DNA of 43,285 bases from Azoarcus sp. Lineage in GTDB: Bacteria > Pseudomonadota > Gammaproteobacteria > Burkholderiales > Rhodocyclaceae. Below the pieces are notes generated by a model, which was given only the letters and a program-made list of their open reading frames with translations, was not told the DNA's origin and did not search any database. Shown here in pieces: positions 37,165 through 43,285 of this stretch; the stretch's first letter is position 1, and each line of letters opens with the position of its first letter. Location of the stretch: positions 1-43,285 of the forward strand of contig JAISPJ010000045.1 in NCBI GenBank assembly GCA_031274995.1. The letters run 5' to 3'. A program made the position numbers and the translations under genes.

Positions 37165-37590
37165 TCAGCCGGGGCTGTTCCCCCGCCTGTCCCGCATGGC
37201 TTTGCGCCGCTCGTCTCTCAGTTGCCAGCCCGTTACCCTGCCATACGGGGAAGACTCGGCACGGCGCTGCGTGAAGCGGCGGTCGTCATACTGGATGTAG
37301 GTGCACAGGCATTTCTTGTGGGGGCATCTTTCCAAAGGCAGGGGGGGGGCTTCTGATTTCAGTAGCCGCTTACCGGCAATGGCCAGCGAGGATTCGCAGG
37401 GATCGTCACAAATTTGAAGCTCCACGGCGCGAAACTTATATGCCCGCAAGGGAAGCTTGCTCATATTGGGATGCGACATGGCACCCTGCCGATTCCTGCG
37501 TTTTCCGCCCCGTGCGCTTGTGCGGGACGCTGCTGCATAAGCCAGGCCGCCAAACAGTAGAAGCAGGAGTATCCAGGCAACTGCGTTCAT
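37165..37590 (-). CDS. Membrane-anchored conserved protein of unknown function
   Basis: 141 residues. An N-terminal membrane helix (about 4-20, AWILLLLLFGGLAYAAA) is followed by a basic stretch and a soluble region with ICDDPCESSLAIAGKRLL and CPHKKCLCTYIQYDDRR. Four to five cysteines could bind a metal or form disulfides. The Arg-rich tail ends in RRKAMRDRRG. Proteins with the CxCxYxxxDRR pattern occur in other betaproteobacteria without assigned function. It converges with the hydrolase gene. Confidence 0.65.
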   Translation of the reverse strand: MNAVAWILLLLLFGGLAYAAASRTSARGGKRRNRQGAMSHPNMSKLPLRAYKFRAVELQICDDPCESSLAIAGKRLLKSEAPPLPLERCPHKKCLCTYIQYDDRRFTQRRAESSPYGRVTGWQLRDERRKAMRDRRGNSPG

Positions 37591-37679
37591 TTTTGCACGT
37601 CATATTTGTGGAGAGGCCGTATCATTATATCGGTTCATCTTTTCCGCTTCTCGTGACATATCCCACATGATCACGTTCC

Positions 37680-37697
37680 GATTTTGGCGATTTTGGC
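37680..37697. repeat. Tandem 9-mer GATTTTGGC
   Basis: Two exact copies (37680-37688, 37689-37697) lie about 100 bases before fba, followed by GCAGGATA twice. A control role for fba is only a guess. Confidence 0.5.
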
Positions 37698-37798
37698 GGC
37701 TCGCAGGATAGTTTGTTTGCAGGATAAAATATTATTCCAATCCGAATTTTTTCAGTGTACCTCTCCCGGCTGAATCGTGCCGGGGTATGGAGAAACCG

Positions 37799-38863
37799 AT
37801 GCCTCTCGTATCTATGCGTCAATTGCTCGATCACGCCGCCGAAAACGGCTATGGACTACCCGCTTTCAATGTCAACAACCTGGAACAGGTTCAAGCCATC
37901 ATGGAAGCCGCCGCACAGACGGACAGCCCTGTCATCATGCAGGCATCCGCCGGGGCGCGCAAATACGCCGGGGAAGCCTTCCTGCGCCACCTCATCGATG
38001 CGGCAGTGGAAGCCTGGCCCCACATTCCGGTGGTGATGCATCAGGATCACGGGCAAAGCCCCGCAGTGTGCATGGGAGCGATTCGTTCCGGTTTTTCCAG
38101 CGTGATGATGGACGGCTCGCTGCTCGAAGACGGCAAAACGCCTTCTTCCTGGGATTACAATGTTGAGGTGAGCCGCGAGGTCGTAAAGTTTTCGCATGCC
38201 ATCGGTGTTACCGTGGAAGCGGAACTCGGTTGTCTCGGTTCGCTCGAAACCGGTCAGGCGGGCGAGGAAGACGGCATTGGGGCGGAAGGCCAGCTCGAAC
38301 ATTCGATGCTGCTTACCGATCCCGACCAAGCTGCGGATTTCGTGCAACTGACCGACTGCGACGCGCTCGCCATTGCCATTGGCACAAGCCACGGCGCGTA
38401 CAAGTTCACGCGCAAGCCTACCGGCGACATTCTCGCCATTGATCGCGTGAAAGCCATCCATGCCAGGCTGCCCAATACCCATCTGGTGATGCACGGTTCC
38501 AGTTCGGTTCCGCAGGAATTGCTGGCGGTTATCCGGCAATACGGCGGCGACATGAAAGAGACCTACGGCGTGCCGGTCGAAGAAATCCAGGTCGCAATCA
38601 GGCATGGCGTCCGCAAGATCAACATCGACACCGATATCCGGCTTGCCATGACCGGAGCCATCCGCAAGTTTCTGGTCGAGAATCCGTCCAAATTCGACCC
38701 GCGCGAGTACAACAAACCCGCGCGTGAAGCGGCCAGGGCGGTCTGCGTTTGCCGGTTCGAGGCGTTCGGCTGTGCCGGATACGCTTCCCGCATCAAGCCC
38801 ATTTCGCTCGAAAAAATGGCTTTACGTTACAAAAACGGTGAATTGACCCAGGTCATTCGCTGA
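37799..38863 (+). CDS. fba: Class II fructose-1,6-bisphosphate aldolase
   Basis: Zn-dependent aldolase, 354 residues, of the type used by proteobacteria in glycolysis and the Calvin cycle. Zinc ligands and catalytic residues are seen in [10 protein letters not shown] (H, D), [18 protein letters not shown] and [22 protein letters not shown] lines the phosphate site. GGAG at 37788-37791 supports ATG 37799 rather than 37787. It is expressed separately from pgk, 208 bases after the preceding start on the other strand. Confidence 0.97.
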   Translation: MPLVSMRQLLDHAAENGYGLPAFNVNNLEQVQAIMEAAAQTDSPVIMQASAGARKYAGEAFLRHLIDAAVEAWPHIPVVMHQDHGQSPAVCMGAIRSGFSSVMMDGSLLEDGKTPSSWDYNVEVSREVVKFSHAIGVTVEAELGCLGSLETGQAGEEDGIGAEGQLEHSMLLTDPDQAADFVQLTDCDALAIAIGTSHGAYKFTRKPTGDILAIDRVKAIHARLPNTHLVMHGSSSVPQELLAVIRQYGGDMKETYGVPVEEIQVAIRHGVRKINIDTDIRLAMTGAIRKFLVENPSKFDPREYNKPAREAARAVCVCRFEAFGCAGYASRIKPISLEKMALRYKNGELTQVIR

Positions 38864-38932
38864 CCCGGCATCGTAATTTCTGCCCTGTGCGGGGGTTTTT
38901 CGCGCATGGGGCGAGCATTGGGAGGCTATGAG

Positions 38933-39613
38933 ATGTCCAAGGCCAATCTGAAACTGCAAGTCGTTTTTGAGTTTGAAATAGACGCGCCCGATGCGCTTCT
39001 GCAACACGACCACGTGAGCCTGTGCCGGAAACTTGGCGAGACGCTCGGGCCGCTCGTGCTTCAGGGGATGCCCAAGGTCACGTCAACACAACTCGCCAAG
39101 GTCGGTGCCACTCTCATCGGTCATCATTGCCACCTTGACGCAAAAAATCTTTCCCGTCCGCTGATCGACCGCGCGGCCATGATCGCCGCCGCGCCCCACC
39201 TGACCAATAAAGAGCTCGACGATCTGGCACACCAGCTTGCCGGTAAAACGCCGGAAGACCCTGCACAGTTGCAGCGTCTGTTGAGACGTAACGCGCTGGC
39301 GCTGGTCAACGAATACCGCCTTGTGCCCTGCCAGATTGAAGGCGCGCTGAATTCGGGAGGCACGTTTACGGACATTACGGTCGATGCCACGCTCAACCTT
39401 ACAAATGGCAGCGTCATGGTCGACGAAGCTCATCGGCAGAGCCACTTGCGTCAGGGAAGCGGCGTCGTTACCCTGGTGGCGGCAGACGGAGCCGTGCGGA
39501 TCACCGGAAATTGTGAAGGGCATACGCTTTCCGGCCCGGTCATCAATGTATCGGTTGCCGACATTGCCAAATCGCGCGACGCATTGATACAGCTCTGGCA
39601 GGCTGGAAATTGA
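38933..39613 (+). CDS. Conserved protein of unknown function
   Basis: 226-residue soluble protein starting MSKANLKLQVVFEFEIDAPD after GGAGG at 38921-38925. It has no signal or membrane helix. Features are a hydrophobic/His-rich LIGHHCHLDAK near 70, a helical middle (LTNKELDDLAHQLAGKTPEDP) and an Asp/Thr-rich strand region to the end. I recognise no fold. It overlaps by four bases or lies within six bases of pepP, so the two are probably cotranscribed. Confidence 0.6.
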   Translation: MSKANLKLQVVFEFEIDAPDALLQHDHVSLCRKLGETLGPLVLQGMPKVTSTQLAKVGATLIGHHCHLDAKNLSRPLIDRAAMIAAAPHLTNKELDDLAHQLAGKTPEDPAQLQRLLRRNALALVNEYRLVPCQIEGALNSGGTFTDITVDATLNLTNGSVMVDEAHRQSHLRQGSGVVTLVAADGAVRITGNCEGHTLSGPVINVSVADIAKSRDALIQLWQAGN

Positions 39614-39618
39614 TTTCG

Positions 39619-40932
39619 ATGGATATTTTTCGCGCCCGTCGCATCCGCCTGCTTGCCGAGATGACGGCGCGGGGCGGCGGTGTGGCGGTCGTCTCGACAG
39701 CTCCCGAGCGTGAGCGGAACCGGGGCGTTTTTTTCCCCTACCGCGCCGACAGCCATTTTTTCTACCTTTGCGGTTTCCGTGAGCCGGAAGCCGTACTCGT
39801 CCTCATAACGGGTGATTCGCCGCGCCAGTTCCTCTTTTGCCGCGCCAAAAACGAAGAGCAGGAAACCTGGGTCGGCTATCGGCACGGGCCGGAGGCCGCT
39901 GCCGAACGTTTCGGCTTCGATTCGGCCTGGCCCATCGACGAATTTGACCGCAAGCTGCCGGAATTACTCATCAATCAGCCCGCGCTCTGGACGAATCTGG
40001 CCAACGAACCGGAATGGGACCGGCGTATCCTTGCTGCGATCAAGGCCGTGCGTGGCAAAGTCCGTTCCGGTGACACCGCGCCGCAGACCGTGCATGAAAT
40101 TTCCGCCATGCTCGACGAAATGCGCCTCCTCAAAGATGAGTTCGAGATTGCGATCATGCGCCGTGCCGGTGAAATCTCCGCCGCTGCCCACTGCCGGGCG
40201 ATGCGTGCCACGCGGCCGGGGCGTCTTGAATACGAAATAGAAGCCGAACTGCTTTACGTTTTCCGTGCAGCGGGCAGTCAATTTCCCGCCTACACGTCCA
40301 TCGTCGCCAGCGGGCCGAATGCCTGCGTGCTGCATTACACCAATAACGACCGCCGTATGCTGGATGGCGAGTTGTTGCTGATCGACGCCGGTTGCGAACT
40401 CGACGGCTACGCTTCCGACATTACGCGCACCTTCCCGGTCAATGGCCGTTTCAGCAGCCCGCAGCGCGACATCTATCAGCTTGTGCTGGCCGCCAACCTC
40501 GCCGCACGCGCCAAAGTGCGTCCCGGAAACAGTTGGAACGCGCCTCATGAAGCCGCCATTGCCGTGCTTACGCAGGGGTTCATCGACTTGGGGTTGCTCA
40601 AGGGAGAAGCGCAGGAACTGATACAAACGCAAGCCTGCCGCCGTTTCTACATGCACCGCACAGGCCACTGGCTCGGGCTGGATGTTCATGACGCGGGTCA
40701 ATATAAAGTCAACGGCCAATGGCGCCCGTTTGCGACGGGCATGGCGCTGACCATCGAACCTGGCTGCTACATCCGTCCGGCGGACGACGTGTCCGAAGCC
40801 TTTTGGAACATCGGCATCCGTATCGAAGATAACGTCCTGGTTACACCCGATGGCTGCGAAATACTGACCGACGGCGTGCCGCGCGATATCGAAGGTATCG
40901 AAGAACTGATGCGGGATCAAATACAGGCATGA
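39619..40932 (+). CDS. pepP: Xaa-Pro aminopeptidase (aminopeptidase P)
   Basis: Mn-dependent peptidase of 437 residues cutting X-Pro bonds. N-terminal domain with FPYRADSHFFYLCGFREPEA. Pita-bread domain metal ligands are in LIDAGCE, DITRTFP, MHRTGHWLGLDVHD, TIEPGCY and RIEDNVLV. ATG 39619 is preferred over TTG 39610. It follows the unknown 226-residue gene, possibly in one unit. Confidence 0.95.
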   Translation: MDIFRARRIRLLAEMTARGGGVAVVSTAPERERNRGVFFPYRADSHFFYLCGFREPEAVLVLITGDSPRQFLFCRAKNEEQETWVGYRHGPEAAAERFGFDSAWPIDEFDRKLPELLINQPALWTNLANEPEWDRRILAAIKAVRGKVRSGDTAPQTVHEISAMLDEMRLLKDEFEIAIMRRAGEISAAAHCRAMRATRPGRLEYEIEAELLYVFRAAGSQFPAYTSIVASGPNACVLHYTNNDRRMLDGELLLIDAGCELDGYASDITRTFPVNGRFSSPQRDIYQLVLAANLAARAKVRPGNSWNAPHEAAIAVLTQGFIDLGLLKGEAQELIQTQACRRFYMHRTGHWLGLDVHDAGQYKVNGQWRPFATGMALTIEPGCYIRPADDVSEAFWNIGIRIEDNVLVTPDGCEILTDGVPRDIEGIEELMRDQIQA

Positions 40933-41014
40933 AGCCAGACCTGGCTTCCCGGTTTTCGAAAGGGCTATCCTGACATGTAATACACAAACGCAAAGAACAA
41001 AGAAACTGTTTGCC

Positions 41015-41461
41015 TTACCCTTTCTCCCGCATCAGTCTGGCCTTTTCCCGATCCCAGTCGCGCCGCTTCTCGTCCTCGCGTTTATCATAAAGTTTTTTGC
41101 CTTTTGCCAAACCGATTTCGACCTTTACGCGCCCCTTGCTCCAATGCAGGTCGAGCGGGATCAGCGTAAATCCGGCGCGTTCGACCTTGCCTATCAGGCG
41201 GGCAATTTCCTTGCCGTGGAGCAGCAACTTGCGGGTGCGGGTCGGGTCGGCCTTCACATGGGTGGAGGCGCTGGACAGCGGGGTGATATGCATGCCGAGA
41301 ATGAACAACTCCTCGCCGCGCGTGATTACATAGGCTTCCTTGATATTGGCCCGCCCATCGCGGATGGCTTTTACTTCCCAGCCTTCGAGCACGAGTCCGG
41401 CCTCATGCCTTTCTTCGATGAAGAAATCATGATGGGCCTTGCGGTTCTGGACGATGCTCAT
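41015..41461 (-). CDS. smpB: SsrA-binding protein
   Basis: Partner of tmRNA in ribosome rescue, 148 residues: [20 protein letters not shown] and [24 protein letters not shown] are diagnostic, and the tail ends [14 protein letters not shown]. Divergent from ratA, a common arrangement. The ssrA gene is not in the window. Confidence 0.97.
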   Translation of the reverse strand: MSIVQNRKAHHDFFIEERHEAGLVLEGWEVKAIRDGRANIKEAYVITRGEELFILGMHITPLSSASTHVKADPTRTRKLLLHGKEIARLIGKVERAGFTLIPLDLHWSKGRVKVEIGLAKGKKLYDKREDEKRRDWDREKARLMREKG

Positions 41462-41555
41462 GGACTGGGCAAACTCTGCTGTGGGGACCTGTGGGGACGA
41501 AAGACAAGGGTTATGCGTTAGAATCGCGCATCTTATCAGTTTGATCGCCCTGCCG

Positions 41556-41999
41556 ATGGCCGATGTTCAAAAGAAGGTTCTGGTCGAATACACGCCAGCG
41601 CAGATGTTTGCCTTGGTCGACGCCTGCGAGGATTACCCCGAATTCCTGCCGTGGTGCGCCGCTGTCCAGGTGATCTCCCGCACCGACGAGATCACTGCCG
41701 CCACGCTGCACATCAACTATCATGGCATCAAGACCCGTTTCAGCACAGAGAACACCAAGCGTTACCCCCATGAGATGTTGATCCGCCTCACCGACGGCCC
41801 GTTTACCCGCCTCGATGGCGGTTGGCGTTTCACTCCTCTGGGGGAGGTCGCCTGCAAGGTGGATTTTGAAATGCATTATTCATATTCAAGCCGCCTTCTC
41901 GAAAAAGTCCTTGGCCGTGTGTTCGAGCATATCGCCAATACCCAAGTCGAGGCATTCGTCAAACGCGCCGGTCAGGTTTATGGAGCTTCGTGCCCTTGA
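41556..41999 (+). CDS. ratA: RatA family START-domain protein
   Basis: 147-residue member of the Ribosome association toxin/Coq10-like START family: [25 protein letters not shown] and [22 protein letters not shown]. In E. coli RatA/PasT is reported to hinder 70S assembly, while homologues act in ubiquinone function; which applies here is unknown. It overlaps the start of rnfH by ten bases and is divergent from smpB. Confidence 0.9.
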   Translation: MADVQKKVLVEYTPAQMFALVDACEDYPEFLPWCAAVQVISRTDEITAATLHINYHGIKTRFSTENTKRYPHEMLIRLTDGPFTRLDGGWRFTPLGEVACKVDFEMHYSYSSRLLEKVLGRVFEHIANTQVEAFVKRAGQVYGASCP

Positions 42000-42340
42000 G
42001 CAGCGAATATATCGAAATCGAAGTCGTTTACGCCCAGACGCATTACCAGGATGTCATTATGGTAAAGGTGCCGGAAGGGGCGACTGCGCGCGAGGCGGTG
42101 GAAGCTTCCGGCCTGTTGCTCAAATACCCGGAAATTGAACTGGGTGGGCGCAACAAGCTCGGCATCTACGCCAAACCCGCCCAACCCGATACCGTATTAC
42201 GCGAGAACGACCGGGTTGAAATCTACCGCCCGCTGATTGCCGACCCCAAGGCCGTGCGCAAGCAACGCGCCGAGGAAGGCAAGGTGATGAAACGGGGCGG
42301 CGGCGCGGTGAAAGGCGACGGCACAGCACAAAACGCCTGA
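41990..42340 (+). CDS. rnfH: RnfH family (UPF0125) protein
   Basis: Small protein of 116 residues with a ubiquitin-like fold. IEIEVVYAQTHYQDVIMVKV and GIYAKPAQPDTVLRENDRVEIYRPL are family marks. The GTG at 41990 has GGAG just upstream and lies inside ratA. The pairing with ratA is standard; function is uncertain. Confidence 0.9.
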   Translation: MPLSSEYIEIEVVYAQTHYQDVIMVKVPEGATAREAVEASGLLLKYPEIELGGRNKLGIYAKPAQPDTVLRENDRVEIYRPLIADPKAVRKQRAEEGKVMKRGGGAVKGDGTAQNA

Positions 42341-42386
42341 CCGGTTCGCGCTGGTGCGGGGTAACGATGGGCAGGATGGCGGTTTT

Positions 42387-42499
42387 AGAGCGGTTTTAGC
42401 TCAAGTGAAACCATTTTTAGCGCCTTCCCCCGCGTGCGGGGGAAGGTTGGGATGGGGGCGATGGCGTAGAACAGTACATGACTGAATCAAAACCGCTCT
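42387..42499. repeat. 11-bp inverted repeats framing a REP hairpin
   Basis: AGAGCGGTTTT (42387-42397) and its exact reverse complement AAAACCGCTCT (42489-42499) bracket 91 bases that contain a REP hairpin. The left side is part of a tandem GCGGTTTTAG pair. No target duplication is seen. It could be a small MITE-like unit. Confidence 0.5.
42423..42458. repeat. REP-type hairpin, copy 2
   Basis: CCTTCCCCC (42423-42431) pairs with GGGGGAAGG (42438-42446) around GCGTGC, then TTGGGATGGGGG. It repeats the element at 18495-18530. Confidence 0.7.
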
Positions 42500-42517
42500 G
42501 GTTGTCTTGGGCTTCGC

Positions 42518-43285
42518 TCAAGCCAGGGCCGGATAGTCGGTGTAGCCCTGCGCGCCGCCGCCGTAGAAAGTGGCCTGCTGCGGCGCATTCATCGGCGCGT
42601 TGAGCTTCAGGCGTTCGACAAAATCGGGATTCGCCAGCACCATCTGGCCGTAGGATTCCAGATCGGACAAGCCGGAGGCTACGTCAGCGCCAACCTGTTC
42701 ACGCGGGCGGCCCGGACGGTTGAGGATCAGCGGGCTTTTCCAAATCTTGCGAATGTCGCTCAGCAGCGGTTCGTTGCCTGCGTGCATGATGTGCAGGTAG
42801 GCCAAACCCAGCTTGTTCAACTCGGCGACCAGATAGCGGTATAGCTCCGGCCCCTCCGCGCCTTCTTCAATGCCCCATATCATCACAGCGGGCGACAGGC
42901 GGATGCCGGTGCGATCCGCGCCGATTTCTCCGGCGACTGCGGTGGCGACTTCAATGGCGAAGCGGGCGCGATTCTCGATGGAGCCGCCGTATTCGTCGGT
43001 GCGCGTGTTGGCGCTGGGCGCGAGAAACTGCCGGATCAGGTAGGCGTTCGCGCCGTGGATTTCGACGCCATCGGCACCGGCTTCAATCGCGCAGCGGGCG
43101 GCGCGGCGGAAATCCTGAACGGTCTGGCGTATTTCTTCGACGGTCAGGGCGCGCGGCACGGGGGCGTCCTGCATCCCCTTGGGCGTCATCATTTGCGTGC
43201 CCGGCGCGATGGCCGACGGCGCGACGCTCTGCCGGTGATGCGGCGTGTTGTCGGGATGCGACATGCGTCCGGCGTGCATGAGCTG
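42518..43285 (-). CDS. Old Yellow Enzyme-type NADH:flavin oxidoreductase, N-terminus beyond right edge
   Basis: FMN-dependent ene-reductase of the OYE/NemA family, seen from about the first third to the C-terminus. The frame remains open to the edge (QLMHAGRMSHPDN). RAARCAIEAGADGVEIHGANAYLIRQFLAP and the SENRARFAIEV-like NRARFAIEVATAVA are typical. HGANAYL holds the usual substrate-binding His/Asn pair. LAYLHIMHAGNEPLL and VGADVASGLSDLESYGQMVLANPDFVERL follow. At least 256 residues are visible. A start codon is not in the window. Confidence 0.92.
   Translation of the reverse strand, partial: QLMHAGRMSHPDNTPHHRQSVAPSAIAPGTQMMTPKGMQDAPVPRALTVEEIRQTVQDFRRAARCAIEAGADGVEIHGANAYLIRQFLAPSANTRTDEYGGSIENRARFAIEVATAVAGEIGADRTGIRLSPAVMIWGIEEGAEGPELYRYLVAELNKLGLAYLHIMHAGNEPLLSDIRKIWKSPLILNRPGRPREQVGADVASGLSDLESYGQMVLANPDFVERLKLNAPMNAPQQATFYGGGAQGYTDYPALA

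Noticed and set aside
38864-38910. Possible terminator after fba
   Set aside because: The stem would be only three or four pairs before the T-run.
42379-42402. GGTTTTAGAGC-like sequence resembling a type II CRISPR repeat
   Set aside because: Only a short match; there are no regularly spaced repeats, spacers or cas genes.

Overview
The window reads as a chromosomal segment of a betaproteobacterium, most likely from the Rhodocyclales/Nitrosomonadales side of the class. The reasons are the gene orders (yceD-rpmF-plsX-fabHDG-acpP-fabF, nadB opposite rpoE-rseABC, rpsP-rimM-trmD-rplS, smpB divergent from ratA-rnfH), a monomeric NADP isocitrate dehydrogenase, AcnB, PEP-CTERM proteins and YgfX-, BPSS1780- and DUF2069-type membrane proteins. 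These assignments rest on recognised sequence motifs; no database search was run. No rRNA, tRNA or CRISPR array is visible.

The left end (1-3214) is accessory DNA. It holds a P4-type tyrosine integrase running off the left edge, a repeat-rich untranslated stretch upstream of it, two convergent PEP-CTERM genes (one a predicted zinc metalloprotease) sharing a bidirectional terminator, an AT-rich stretch with a sigma-54-like promoter, and the right end of an IS1-like element. The IS end stops 15 bp before a near-consensus promoter that drives the core fatty-acid operon.

From 3268 to 9460 lies the fatty-acid and phospholipid initiation operon (yceD, rpmF, plsX, fabH, fabD, fabG, acpP, fabF), tightly packed with ATGA overlaps. 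A YgfX-like gene follows and overlaps the 3' end of the oppositely oriented nadB. Then come the envelope-stress sigma factor and its regulators (rpoE-rseA-rseB-rseC), dcd, a large PLP-dependent arginine/lysine/ornithine decarboxylase, a BPSS1780-type membrane protein and acnB.

The interval 21321-23010 is AT-richer and carries hairpins, a tandem repeat, a small serine-rich ORF and an acetate/succinate transporter. tonB-exbB-exbD follows, then the leftward ribosomal/tRNA-modification operon rpsP-rimM-trmD-rplS with a clear promoter and terminator. After a PilZ-like protein and a DUF2069 protein come rpmG-rpmB-radC (leftward) and coaBC-dut-nudix (rightward).

The right third holds central metabolism (monomeric icd, pgk, class II fba), an alpha/beta hydrolase, two conserved proteins of unknown function, pepP, smpB/ratA/rnfH, a REP hairpin framed by inverted repeats, and an Old Yellow Enzyme gene cut by the right edge. 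Most of the window is housekeeping. The parts least explained are the left accessory region, the repeat/hairpin elements, and the unknown genes at 21705, 27320, 37165 and 38933. I do not see strong evidence for an entirely new multigene system.
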